Below are positions 15,802 through 24,304 of a stretch of 32,933 nt of DNA, piece by piece. How positions within the stretch are numbered: the stretch's first letter is position 1; every line of letters begins with the position of its first letter. The translations under genes were made by a program, and so were the position numbers. The notes under the pieces were generated by a model, which did no database searches, had not been told where the DNA came from, and saw only the letters and a program-made list of their open reading frames with translations. The stretch comes from Thermotogae bacterium (GTDB taxonomy: Bacteria; Thermotogota; Thermotogae; UBA12178): assembly GCA_021161835.1 (NCBI GenBank), contig JAGGZV010000032.1, forward strand, positions 1 through 32,933. The letters run 5' to 3'.

Positions 15802-17117
15802 TGTTCATCCCCACCGGAATTGTAAATTTTTATTCCACGCCACAGAAATTCCAGTCTCTTCAGTATCTCATCTTCATGCCCATTTCCGGTGGGATGATAA
15901 AATACAACGTTTTCGAAACCTTTCGGCATGTAAGAAGTTTGCACAAACCCACCGTATTTATGAGGATAACTGTAACCATTTCCATAGCCCCAGGATTCCA
16001 TCAATTTAGTTACGGGATTACGCAGTTTCAAGGGTATCTCGATATCCGGATGTTCCCTGATGAACTCTTTCGCTTTCCCAATGGCAACATACACCGCGTT
16101 GCTTTTGGGTGCAACGCTCAGATATATGGCTGCTTCGGCTAGATTTAGTATACATTCAGGCATCCCAACGTATTCAACCGCATGAGCCGCTGCCACCGCA
16201 ATGAGTAATGCCTGGGGATCGGCAAGCCCCACATCCTCACTGGCGAGTATCACCATTCGCCTGGCTATGAAACGCGGATCTTCACCCTCTTCCAGCATGC
16301 GCACCATGTAATACAACGCCGCATCTGGATCGCTTCCTCTCATACTTTTTATGAAAGCGGAAGCGAGGCTGTAATGTTCTTCGTCTATACTGCTCCTCTT
16401 TTTGTGACCAGCAGAAGCCACGAGTTGCTCCAGAATCCCGGTATCAACTTCCGTTTTTCCTTCAGCATAGGCGAATTCAACCACAAGTTCCAGAGTGGAA
16501 AGTGCAAAACGTGCATCTCCATTGGACATCAGGCTGATTTCATCCAGAACTTTTTTGTCCACTCTTATACCATGGGATGAAAGAACCTTATCTTCTTTCA
16601 ACGCTTTTTCAAGTATAGTCTTTATGTCCTCCCTCGAAAGGGGTTTAAAAACGAGTACCCTGCATCTTGAAAGCAAAGCAGGATTTATCTCGAAACTGGG
16701 ATTTTCGGTTGTGGAACCTATCAGAATGAGATCCTTACTCTCAAGGTAAGGAAGAAAAACATCCTGCTGTGCTTTGTTCAAACGATGTATTTCATCAACG
16801 AACAACACGAGTTTGCCACCGAAAGCTGTACCTCCGGCTCTCTTCGTCAGGAGTTTTTTGAGTTCAGCTACACTGCCGGATGAAGCACTGAAATAAAGAA
16901 AATTCCATCCATACTTCTTTTGCAGTACCCTTGCAAAGCTGGTCTTTCCACAACCTGGAGGGCCATACAATATGCAAGAAAACAGTTTCCCTTCCTCAAG
17001 GGCTTTTCTCAGGATACCCCTTTCCCCGAAAAGATGATTCTGGCCAACAAGATCGTCCAGGGTTTGGGGCCTGAACCTTTCAGTTAAAGGATCAAACTCG
17101 CTCCCTGAAAAACTCAA
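15798..17117 (-). CDS. rarA: Replication-associated recombination protein RarA/MgsA (AAA ATPase)
   Basis: 439 residues, full family length. LTERFRPQTLDDLVGQ at the N-terminus is followed by Walker A GPPGCGKTS (52-60), Walker B VDEIH (107-111), the sensor-1 region GSTTENPSFEIN and the C-terminal tetramerisation domain (RGSDPDAALYYMVRMLEEGE, ending with YSYPHKYGGF). RarA is a clamp-loader-like ATPase acting at stalled replication forks. The only start in frame before the conserved region is TTG 17117, lying 26 bases inside the upstream galE-like gene and lacking a well-spaced ribosome-binding site, so expression may depend on translation of galE. The start is the uncertain part; the identity is not. 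Confidence 0.95.
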   Translation of the reverse strand: MSFSGSEFDPLTERFRPQTLDDLVGQNHLFGERGILRKALEEGKLFSCILYGPPGCGKTSFARVLQKKYGWNFLYFSASSGSVAELKKLLTKRAGGTAFGGKLVLFVDEIHRLNKAQQDVFLPYLESKDLILIGSTTENPSFEINPALLSRCRVLVFKPLSREDIKTILEKALKEDKVLSSHGIRVDKKVLDEISLMSNGDARFALSTLELVVEFAYAEGKTEVDTGILEQLVASAGHKKRSSIDEEHYSLASAFIKSMRGSDPDAALYYMVRMLEEGEDPRFIARRMVILASEDVGLADPQALLIAVAAAHAVEYVGMPECILNLAEAAIYLSVAPKSNAVYVAIGKAKEFIREHPDIEIPLKLRNPVTKLMESWGYGNGYSYPHKYGGFVQTSYMPKGFENVVFYHPTGNGHEDEILKRLEFLWRGIKIYNSGGDEQ

Positions 17118-18018
17118 CGGTTTTTTTCAAACCCTCCTCCAGAGTGGTCTCCGGCTGCCATTCCAGAACCTCACGTGCCCTGCTGATATCAAGTATACTC
17201 TTTCTCAAATCGCCAGGTCTTGGAGGATCGTAAATGGGCTCCCTATCGTAACCCGTGATTGATGCCAGAAGGTTGAAAAGCTCGTTGACGGTTGTACCTC
17301 TCGCGGTTCCAATGTTTATGAACTGGTTTTTCTCACACTTCATGGCTTTTAAATTTGCCTTCGCCACATCTTCAACGTAAACGTAGTCACGTACACACTC
17401 ACCGTCACCAAATATGTGTACTTCATCACCCTTCAACATCCTGCGCGAAAAGATGGCAACCACTCCTGCTTCACCATGCGGGTCCTGCCTGGGGCCATAA
17501 ACGTTGCCGTATCTCAAAGAAACGAATTCCAGACCATGTTCAAGAGCGAAGAACCTGAGATAATTCTCCACCGCATATTTGGCTATTCCATACGGTGAAA
17601 GAGGCTTGGGACACACTGTTTCAGGCGTTGGAAAAATTTCCACATCGTCTCCATATAACGCCCCACCCGTTGATGAAAAGATGATCCTTCTGGTCCCGTA
17701 CTTCACACACATTTTGAGAAGATTCAGGGTACCCATTATGTTAACCCTGGCATCGAATATGGGATCTCTTACAGAAGCGCTCACACTTATTTGAGCCGCA
17801 AGGTGGAAAACGTATTCTGGTTCATGCGCCTTGAAAATCATGTCGAGTGTATATTCATCGGTTATACTCTGTTGATAAAATAAAGCTCTCGAATCCAGAT
17901 TCTCCACCTTCCCGGTTGAAAGATCGTCCACGACTATGGGTATGATGTTGTTCTTTATCAAGGCATCCACAACATGAGAACCTATGAAACCTGCTCCACC
18001 AGTTACAAGCACGTTCAC
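17092..18018 (-). CDS. galE: NAD-dependent sugar epimerase, UDP-glucose 4-epimerase-like
   Basis: About 308 residues, short-chain dehydrogenase fold of the extended type. The NAD-binding motif GGAGFIGSH is at the N-terminus, and the active-site set is FSSTGGALYG and YGIAK (Tyr-x-x-x-Lys). LRYGNVYGPRQDP and GDGECVRDYVYVEDVA are typical of GalE and related nucleotide-sugar epimerases. The start is best at GTG 18018, giving MNVLVTGG, with GGGG nine bases upstream; TTG 18027 is possible. It probably interconverts UDP-glucose and UDP-galactose, though other nucleotide-sugar epimerase or dehydratase activities in this subfamily cannot be excluded. The 3' end overlaps rarA by 26 bases. Confidence 0.88.
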   Translation of the reverse strand: MNVLVTGGAGFIGSHVVDALIKNNIIPIVVDDLSTGKVENLDSRALFYQQSITDEYTLDMIFKAHEPEYVFHLAAQISVSASVRDPIFDARVNIMGTLNLLKMCVKYGTRRIIFSSTGGALYGDDVEIFPTPETVCPKPLSPYGIAKYAVENYLRFFALEHGLEFVSLRYGNVYGPRQDPHGEAGVVAIFSRRMLKGDEVHIFGDGECVRDYVYVEDVAKANLKAMKCEKNQFINIGTARGTTVNELFNLLASITGYDREPIYDPPRPGDLRKSILDISRAREVLEWQPETTLEEGLKKTVEFFRERV

Positions 18019-18037
18019 TGCAGACAACCCCTTTCCA

Positions 18038-18592
18038 TCACTTGAAATAATCGAATGACACTCTATGGAATATGTTAGAAGTCTCTTCGTCTATGTTGCA
18101 CAGGCGTATAACTTCAAGGGAACCACCTGGATGTTCATCGATGTATTTCTTTATCGTCTCAAAAAACACACGTGCACATCTCTCCTTGGGAAAACCAAAT
18201 ATTCCGCTACTTATTGCAGGCAAAGAAATGCTTTTCAACCTCAATTCCTCTGCCTTCAAAAGAGAATTATAAACGGCAAGGGAAAGCTTCTCATCCTCAT
18301 TCCCCTCACCCCATCTTGGACCCACGGCATGTATCACGTATTGAGCTTTGAGGTGACCTGCACCCGTCACCGCCACATGTCCTGTGGGGACAGGACCGTA
18401 CCGCTTCACATACTCATCGCTTTCTCTCTGGATAATATGACCGCCCGCCCTCACTATGGCACCTGCCACTCCTCCACCATGCTTCAAATACGAGTTGGCG
18501 GCGTTGACTATGGCATCGACCTCTTCCCTGGTTATATCACCTTTGACAATCACCAAAAGCTTATCTTTGTAGTTTATTTTCCTGAGATCCAC
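18038..18592 (-). CDS. Macro-domain ADP-ribose-binding/hydrolase protein
   Basis: 184 residues, essentially one macro domain. The ligand-binding motifs are present: VKGDITREEVDAIVNAANS, then HGGGVAGAI, and ISSGIFGFP for the phosphate loop. Proteins of this type bind ADP-ribose and often remove ADP-ribose or O-acetyl-ADP-ribose groups, so an active enzyme is likely. The GTG start has GGGGTGG upstream. A 47-base gap separates it from the patatin gene, holding a small inverted repeat (AACCTT/AAGGTT) without T-run. It is followed closely by galE. Confidence 0.93.
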   Translation of the reverse strand: MDLRKINYKDKLLVIVKGDITREEVDAIVNAANSYLKHGGGVAGAIVRAGGHIIQRESDEYVKRYGPVPTGHVAVTGAGHLKAQYVIHAVGPRWGEGNEDEKLSLAVYNSLLKAEELRLKSISLPAISSGIFGFPKERCARVFFETIKKYIDEHPGGSLEVIRLCNIDEETSNIFHRVSFDYFK

Positions 18593-18639
18593 ACTTCCAC
18601 CCCTTTCACAACCTTATCATAAGAAGGTTACATTGGCAA

Positions 18640-19578
18640 TTATTTCTTTCCCAGTTTTTCGAGCAACTTTTCAAGGTTCGGCTTTTCACGAAGCGCTCCG
18701 ATGTAACCGATATACACAAGCTCTTCCACCATGTCGAAGGCCCAGAAAAAGCTGGAATCATCAGGTAACGGCCTTATGACCACATCTGCACCATCATAAT
18801 CGATATAGCCCATTCTGATACCTCTGAAAAGATCGTAACTTCCCAACACCTTTTTCAGAATGTCAAACATGTCGGTCCGTTTAAGGGTATACGGTTTTCT
18901 CCAACGCTCAACGAAATCCGCAAAATCCTCCATCTGTGAAGAAAGAAAACCTCCCATCAACCATTTGGGCGAAACGTCCACCACGATGATCGTATCTGCA
19001 CCGAGCTCTCTCGCTATCCAGACCGGAAAATCTCCTCTGTTCGCTATACCACCATCCACCAATATCCTGCCCTCACAAACTACCGGCTCGAAATAACCGG
19101 GGATCGCTGTACTAGCAAGTATAGCGGTGACTATATCACCTTCATCGAGTAACACGAGCTCATCGCTCGTTATATCGTATGCCACGATCACCAGTTTTAT
19201 CAGGGTATCATCGAAAGTTTTGTGATCGAAAGCTTTCCGCAGGTATCTTTCTATGACATCACGCCGGAACAAACCTCGACGGCTTAAAGCTGTGGAAATA
19301 TCCAGAGCATTTATCAAACCGTCGGCATCACCGAATTCTTTTAAAAACCTCTCCATCTCTTCCGGCTTCAAACCACATGCATAGCCAGCCCCTATTATGG
19401 ATCCCATGCTGGTTCCTATCACAAGATCAAAGTGGAATCCCAGTTTCTCCAGAAATTTTATGGCGCCCAGATGTGCTATTCCACGTGCACCACCGCCACT
19501 CAACACGAGAGCTGTTGTACCAAATAGAATACAGCAGATCAGGAGTGAAAACAATGAAAGTATGAGTATCCTCACCAT
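18640..19578 (-). CDS. Patatin-like phospholipase/esterase with N-terminal signal or anchor
   Basis: 312 residues. A hydrophobic N-terminus (~3-23) leads straight into the patatin core: oxyanion loop SGGGARGIAHLGA (27-39), nucleophile GTSMG with S57 and the catalytic Asp in VDGGIANRGD (D175). Both dyad residues are present, so lipid acyl hydrolase activity is likely, at or outside the cytoplasmic membrane. The hydrophobic stretch is part of the first beta strand in cytosolic RssA-type proteins, so export is likely but not proven. The start overlaps the upstream GH3-like gene by seven bases, and GGGGAG precedes the ATG. Confidence 0.9.
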   Translation of the reverse strand: MVRILILSLFSLLICCILFGTTALVLSGGGARGIAHLGAIKFLEKLGFHFDLVIGTSMGSIIGAGYACGLKPEEMERFLKEFGDADGLINALDISTALSRRGLFRRDVIERYLRKAFDHKTFDDTLIKLVIVAYDITSDELVLLDEGDIVTAILASTAIPGYFEPVVCEGRILVDGGIANRGDFPVWIARELGADTIIVVDVSPKWLMGGFLSSQMEDFADFVERWRKPYTLKRTDMFDILKKVLGSYDLFRGIRMGYIDYDGADVVIRPLPDDSSFFWAFDMVEELVYIGYIGALREKPNLEKLLEKLGKK

Positions 19579-20435
19579 GTTCGTCTCCCCTTAATCTGGA
19601 ACTCCCCATTCAAAGCTTTCTCAGCGAGTTTCTTCAACCACGGATCATCACTGAAAATCAGTATCACCTTTGCATCCTTCGGAAGTTTTCCCCAGGGATC
19701 ATCGATTACCACCATCTTCCTGGAAACACGAGGAGGATTCTGCAAAATAACCATGGCATGCATCAGAATCTCCCTGCGAACATCTTCCAGCTCTTCGCGC
19801 GACGCTTCATCATGCCAGGAATATTCCAGCTGGTTGGGTACACCATCTTTCAACGTCCAGAAATCACCTTCGTCTAACAGAAAAGGTCTCTTTATTCCCA
19901 GATCTTTTATCTTCCTGGCCACGGATTCTTCACGTACCACAAAAGGGAAGTAAGAATGCCTGGATACCAGGGCACGTATCACATCTTCGTTGAATCCTTC
20001 ACGCATATCCAGCACCGGCACCACACCGGCGGTTTGAAGCCCTCTGGCAAATAGAGACAAGACGTGAGCTGTAACGAAAGGGGAACGGGATACACACCTC
20101 AAACTCCTGATACCGTTCAACGTTTTAAAGGTGCCGAACACCAGGAAATCCACACCGAGTTTTTTCAAATATCCCCCCAGATACCTGCCCAGTTTTTCCA
20201 CCAGGGTATAATCTGAGCAAACTCCAAGAACCAGATAATCGATATCTTTAATCAACTCTCCAAGATAGATATCCAGCCCCACCACCTTGTCGGAAACGAT
20301 GGCTTCATCGGGTACATGCTCCAAAACGATGTTCCCAAACCTTGAATCTTTCAAAAAAACATAAGTACTCTCACAAAAAGAAATCTCAACCACCAGCATT
20401 ACCAGAAAGAACCAGATCGATACCTTCAACAACAC
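19572..20435 (-). CDS. Secreted protein resembling a degenerate GH3 (NagZ-like) N-terminal domain
   Basis: 287 residues with an N-terminal signal sequence (IWFFLVMLVVEISFC). Residues ~92-150 read like the GH3 TIM-barrel segment in NagZ: LGVDFLVFG, then SRSPFVTAHVLSLFARGL, then TAGVVPVLD. The KHFPGHG block that should follow is replaced by MREGFNED, and the rest diverges, so hydrolase activity is doubtful. The length is also below NagZ (~340). It could be a non-catalytic sugar- or peptidoglycan-binding relative. Starts at GTG 20435, TTG 20432 or TTG 20429 are all possible; GGAGG is best spaced for 20429. The gene begins about 45-50 bases inside the preceding HAD gene and overlaps the patatin gene at its end. 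Confidence 0.5.
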   Translation of the reverse strand: MLLKVSIWFFLVMLVVEISFCESTYVFLKDSRFGNIVLEHVPDEAIVSDKVVGLDIYLGELIKDIDYLVLGVCSDYTLVEKLGRYLGGYLKKLGVDFLVFGTFKTLNGIRSLRCVSRSPFVTAHVLSLFARGLQTAGVVPVLDMREGFNEDVIRALVSRHSYFPFVVREESVARKIKDLGIKRPFLLDEGDFWTLKDGVPNQLEYSWHDEASREELEDVRREILMHAMVILQNPPRVSRKMVVIDDPWGKLPKDAKVILIFSDDPWLKKLAEKALNGEFQIKGRRTW

Positions 20436-21189
20436 CCCTCCACATCGGCTTTGAAACTACATGAGTTGCAACCTTTTTGAGCTGCTCCGTGGCATTTCCA
20501 ACGGCGATTCCTGTACCAGCTATCTTCAGCATTTCTACATCGTTATCACTGTCTCCAAATGCCACGATTTCATCTATTTCAAAGCCTTCATACTCCGCCA
20601 GCTTGATCAACCCCACGCCTTTGTTTATGCCAGGTTTGACTATTTCCAGATATGTGGGAAAAGAAACGTACGCTTCAACACGGAACTTTTTCATCAACTC
20701 ACTGGCCAGAGCTCTCAAATCCCTTTTCTCATCTATGACCAGTATTTTCTGGGGTCCCTTCTGTCTGCACAATTTCACCAGATCATCCACCAGGATATAT
20801 TCAACTGCTGCATGATACGAATAGGAATCAGCATACTCGTTCGCTTCTTCGACGAAAAGCATGTCACATATGTACGCCTGTCTGTGATATCCTTCTTCTC
20901 TGAGATAGCGTATAACTCCAATGGCCTGTTCGATATTCAACGGAGCCTCATATATCACCTTTCCATCACTTCCAACCACCATCGCTCCATTGTACGCAAT
21001 TACGGGATGCGAACGTGTGAGAACATTGGATATCAAACTTTCGATGGATCTCTTCATCCTCCCACTGGCAAAAACGAGCTCATGATTTTCCTCAAGAATT
21101 CTCAGCTTTTGAATCAATTCGTCTGGAAGAATCGATTCCTTTCCAACGAGTGTTCCATCCAGATCAAATACGAATACCAGAATGCTCAC
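20386..21189 (-). CDS. Cof-type HAD-superfamily phosphatase
   Basis: 267 residues with the Cof subfamily layout: FDLDGTL at 8-14 (nucleophile Asp), FASGR (motif II), the C2-type cap in the middle, and motif IV GDSDNDVEML followed by GIAVGNA. Such enzymes dephosphorylate sugar phosphates, flavin precursors or pyridoxal phosphate; the substrate cannot be read. GTG 21189 overlaps the Ppx stop (GTGA). The GGAGGTGA sequence covers that GTG itself, so initiation a few codons later at a non-standard codon (ATT, 21183) cannot be excluded. The end overlaps the GH3-like gene. Confidence 0.9.
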   Translation of the reverse strand: MSILVFVFDLDGTLVGKESILPDELIQKLRILEENHELVFASGRMKRSIESLISNVLTRSHPVIAYNGAMVVGSDGKVIYEAPLNIEQAIGVIRYLREEGYHRQAYICDMLFVEEANEYADSYSYHAAVEYILVDDLVKLCRQKGPQKILVIDEKRDLRALASELMKKFRVEAYVSFPTYLEIVKPGINKGVGLIKLAEYEGFEIDEIVAFGDSDNDVEMLKIAGTGIAVGNATEQLKKVATHVVSKPMWRGVVEGIDLVLSGNAGG

Positions 21190-22073
21190 CTCCAGTTTTC
21201 GATGATCATGACGCCATGTCTGAAACCTTTGGTACTCACCAGGAAGCCTTCAAACCCAAATGCATCCAGCAGAGCTCTCAGTATAACCATACCCGCCAGA
21301 AACAGGGAACCTCTTCCTTCAAAAGCTTTACCAACAGCTTCGATTTCGTTTATTTTCATTTTTCTGACTTTTTCAAGGTTATCCTCAATACTGACACGAT
21401 CGATATACGTCCCGTGCACACAATCACAGTAGTCCGTCAATCCCTCGATGAAGAGAGAAGACAATACTCCCACGCTTCCCACGGTCACAAATCTGGAAGC
21501 ACGTGGAATGTGAGAAAACGCCGTGCTCAGTTTTTTTACACAGTCATCTATTTCCCTCATCGGAATAGGGGGAATCATACCGAATTCTTTGCTGATCACA
21601 CGCGCTCCGTATTCTTTCGAATATATGAATTCACCGTAGTCGCATACTTCAACGCTGTTTCCTCCCACATCGGCCACGATTATATCTTCACCGAAATCCT
21701 CCATGCAGGCACTGTAAGAAAGGAAAGCTTCTTCATCAGGGCTCAGTATCTTCCACTTCACACCGTACCGTTCACAGATTCTTTTTAACATGTTCTTCCC
21801 ATTACCAGTTGTTCTGAAAATCCCCGTTGCAAGCACTTTGATGTTCTCTGCACCGAGATGACCGGCCAGTTCGAATAGATGATCGAGTGTTTTTTCGAGA
21901 AATTCAACGGCTTTGTTGGAGAGTTCACCACGTTCCAATACCGAAATGGATCCCCACGGGATCACATTTTCATAAATCAGGGATTTTCCCTCGAAGACCG
22001 AGAGGATTAGAGAAGCACTTCCCACATCTATAACAGCACTTCTGGAAGGCATCCCGAATTCTTTTTCCTTCAT
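21186..22073 (-). CDS. Ppx/GppA-family exopolyphosphatase/guanosine pentaphosphatase-like protein
   Basis: 295 residues in the ASKHA fold: VIDVGSASLILSVFEG at the start, ATGIFRTTGNGKNML, ILSPDEEAFLSYSACM (the conserved E-EA-L motif), then VADVGGNSVEV and the late FVTVGSVGVLSSL. It is as short as the catalytic core alone and lacks the C-terminal HD-like domain of E. coli Ppx. The role is hydrolysis of polyphosphate or (p)ppGpp-type substrates in the cytoplasm; DVGGNS replaces the more usual DIGGGS, so activity is not assured. ATG 22073 overlaps the cheW stop; ATG 22052 is an alternative. Confidence 0.85.
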   Translation of the reverse strand: MKEKEFGMPSRSAVIDVGSASLILSVFEGKSLIYENVIPWGSISVLERGELSNKAVEFLEKTLDHLFELAGHLGAENIKVLATGIFRTTGNGKNMLKRICERYGVKWKILSPDEEAFLSYSACMEDFGEDIIVADVGGNSVEVCDYGEFIYSKEYGARVISKEFGMIPPIPMREIDDCVKKLSTAFSHIPRASRFVTVGSVGVLSSLFIEGLTDYCDCVHGTYIDRVSIEDNLEKVRKMKINEIEAVGKAFEGRGSLFLAGMVILRALLDAFGFEGFLVSTKGFRHGVMIIENWR

Positions 22074-22537
22074 CAGGTCAGAGATTCCAGCAATGAACCA
22101 ACTTCCACCCTTTCCTGAGCCGTCAAAACCTTGTCCACGTCGATGAGTATCAACATCCTGTCCTTGTCCTTTATTATTCCGGCCACGAGATTCCGGCCGG
22201 GCGTGGATAAATCAGGAGGAACTTCTTCAACCACATTCTGATCAAAGTGTGAGACGGATTTGACGTCATCGATCACAAATCCGAACTTTCGATCTCCCAC
22301 GTTTATCACCATGACCTTCGCGGAAGATAGATCCTCGAAATCCTTCATGGACAGCTTTCTTCTCATGTTTATCAGTGGCAACACCTCGCCTCTCAGATCC
22401 ATGACACCTTCAACGTAATCGGGAACATTCGGAAGTTTGGTAACCTTACCCATCATGACAACTCCCTCGACTTTCGATATATCAGCGGCGAACTCCACAT
22501 CTCCAACCTTGAAAACAACCACCGATATCTCCGCCAT
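22073..22537 (-). CDS. cheW: CheW-type chemotaxis coupling protein
   Basis: 154 residues, a single CheW domain: VVVFKVGDVEFAADISKVE, then LPNVPDYVEGVMDLRGEVLPLINMRRKL and a late KDKDRMLILIDVDKVL. It links chemoreceptors to the CheA kinase at the inner membrane. The start is clear: ATG 22537 with GGGAGGTGAT just upstream; the frame open before it contains that site. The gene stands alone, with no cheA or receptor near it, between a DUF212 membrane protein and Ppx/GppA. It may be one of several CheW copies in the genome. Confidence 0.95.
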   Translation of the reverse strand: MAEISVVVFKVGDVEFAADISKVEGVVMMGKVTKLPNVPDYVEGVMDLRGEVLPLINMRRKLSMKDFEDLSSAKVMVINVGDRKFGFVIDDVKSVSHFDQNVVEEVPPDLSTPGRNLVAGIIKDKDRMLILIDVDKVLTAQERVEVGSLLESLT

Positions 22538-22553
22538 ACCATCACCTCCCAAC

Positions 22554-22958
22554 TCACTTCAGCGGGAAAAGAAACGCAACCACTGTTCCTATCACGAATC
22601 CTACCAGAACCTCCGAAAAGGTATGATTCATTCTGGAAGAATGCGTGATTCCCAGTTTCCTGTTGACATCCTTCATGAACTTCATAATGGCTCCCCTGAC
22701 TCCAACAACTTCCGCCACAACGATTGCGAACACGACCGCTGCCATGGCAAAAATGGGAGAGTCGAAACCCTCTACTCTCCCGATCATCCAGCCCATACAT
22801 GTGACCACCGCGGTATGGGCGCTGGGCATACCTCCAAACGCCACGTACTTTCGTATGTCCCTGTATATTACCGCTTTCGTGGTTTGTGCCACGAACCACG
22901 AGATGATCACAGCTAAAAGAACCTGATTTCTGAACATGTCCAGTATCATTACTCCCAT
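22554..22958 (-). CDS. DUF212/YuiD-type divergent PAP2-related membrane protein
   Basis: 134 residues with about four membrane segments. The family signatures are FGGMPSAHTAVVTCMGW and SSRMNHTFSEVLVGFVIGT, which resemble the PSGH and H-x5-D phosphatase motifs of PAP2 acid phosphatases. A lipid phosphate phosphatase activity is suggested by the family but not demonstrated. The ATG overlaps the TldE-like stop (TGATG), and the cheW ribosome-binding site follows its stop directly. Confidence 0.88.
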   Translation of the reverse strand: MGVMILDMFRNQVLLAVIISWFVAQTTKAVIYRDIRKYVAFGGMPSAHTAVVTCMGWMIGRVEGFDSPIFAMAAVVFAIVVAEVVGVRGAIMKFMKDVNRKLGITHSSRMNHTFSEVLVGFVIGTVVAFLFPLK

Positions 22959-24304
22959 CAGTGATCACTCGCACTGATGAACGGGAACTCGTGAATCCTC
23001 ATGTACGGTGCAACAACAGGCAAATTATCCAGATGTTCACAGGCGATCGCCTCGCGCTCTCCCGATATCATATCCACGTTCTTCATCATTTCAAAGAAAT
23101 TGAAATTGAAACGCATGTTCTTGATGGATCTGGTTATCTCTCCATTTTCTATTAGAAATGTACCATCCCTTGTCATACCGGTTATGACAAGCTCCATGGG
23201 ATTAACTATGTTGGTGTAATGGAAACGGGATATGTAGACTCCTCTATCGGTATCCTTTATCATGTCCTCTAAAGTGGTGTCACCGGCGAAAACCACCAGG
23301 TTCACCGGGAAAGAATCTTCCAGAGTTTCCATGTTGAACGTATGACCGGTTGGTTGCTTCCCAAACTTTATGGCCGCCGGGTATGAATAGGTAACCTGCT
23401 TGAACACACCATTTTCAACTATGGAAAACGGTTCCCTTGGAAATCCAAAAAGATCGAAAGGTACGGGAATGGTTTGATCACACGAAGGATCATCCATTAT
23501 GTTGAGTGAATCGATACCTATCTTCTGACCAAGATACTTTACTGCGGGGCTTCTCTTTTCTTCAAAGCTCTTTCCATTGCATGCCACCCATGCAAACAAC
23601 ACCATCATGTCCGCCACGGCCTCAGGTGACAGAATGACGGTATAACGTCCGGGGGGGACCTCAACGGGAGCCGAAGATTTAAGAACTGTCTCGATAGCTC
23701 GATCAGCCAACTTCTCGAAATCACAATCTTTTATTTTCATACCCGACCATGAAACATAGCCAGAATTCCCCTCTTTTTCCACAACGAGGTTCATGCTGGC
23801 AGTACTCTCCTGAAAATACAGGAAATGCCCATTAGAACTCATGATAGCCCATTCAATTTCGCCTGTGGACAGATGTCCAAAAGCTTTCATGCTCCTTTCC
23901 AACGCTTTTCCAACCATGGTTTTCACAGCTTCCGCACGCTGAATAGGAGAAAACTCGGCAGTTTCAAGATCGTAAGCACTGTATGAAGGCACCACCTGAG
24001 GCGATGGAAAGCGAAACTCATATTCCAAAGCCCTTGAAACTTCGAGAACCTCTCTCAGAACATCGAAAGAAGCTCTTATGCCTTCTTCGTCCAGTCTATC
24101 GGTTTTGACCATGGCTACCCTGTTGCTCTTCAGTCCAAGGATTGCAAGTCCAGCACGTTCTGTCATCATGTTCTGGTGAATACCGTTGTTGGCAAAACGG
24201 GTAAGAGATTTTCTCTTTCCTTCAACCACCGCCCAGAACTCTATTTCACCACTGTATATGCTCAAATAACGGAAGATGCCTCTGTAAAATCCCTCGCCTC
24301 TCAT
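22958..24304 (-). CDS. TldE/PmbA-like partner subunit of the TldD metalloprotease
   Basis: 448 residues, same fold as TldD but without the HExxxH zinc motif, as expected for the non-catalytic partner. Characteristic stretches include TERAGLAILG, VPPGRYTVILSPEAVADMM and a late NIVNPMELVITGMTRDGTFLIENGEI. TldD/TldE heterodimers thread and cleave unfolded peptides; in E. coli they finish microcin B17 and degrade CcdA. The start overlaps the tldD stop (ATGA), so the two subunits are made together. Confidence 0.92.
   Translation of the reverse strand: MRGEGFYRGIFRYLSIYSGEIEFWAVVEGKRKSLTRFANNGIHQNMMTERAGLAILGLKSNRVAMVKTDRLDEEGIRASFDVLREVLEVSRALEYEFRFPSPQVVPSYSAYDLETAEFSPIQRAEAVKTMVGKALERSMKAFGHLSTGEIEWAIMSSNGHFLYFQESTASMNLVVEKEGNSGYVSWSGMKIKDCDFEKLADRAIETVLKSSAPVEVPPGRYTVILSPEAVADMMVLFAWVACNGKSFEEKRSPAVKYLGQKIGIDSLNIMDDPSCDQTIPVPFDLFGFPREPFSIVENGVFKQVTYSYPAAIKFGKQPTGHTFNMETLEDSFPVNLVVFAGDTTLEDMIKDTDRGVYISRFHYTNIVNPMELVITGMTRDGTFLIENGEITRSIKNMRFNFNFFEMMKNVDMISGEREAIACEHLDNLPVVAPYMRIHEFPFISASDH

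Noticed and set aside
18606-18632. Small inverted repeat AACCTT/AAGGTT between the patatin and macro-domain genes as a terminator
   Set aside because: The stem is only six base pairs and no T-run follows on the - strand.
20461-21432. 323-codon + strand open frame opposite the HAD phosphatase gene
   Set aside because: The opposite strand has DLDGTL and GDSDNDVEML at the correct spacing; the + frame shows no family pattern.
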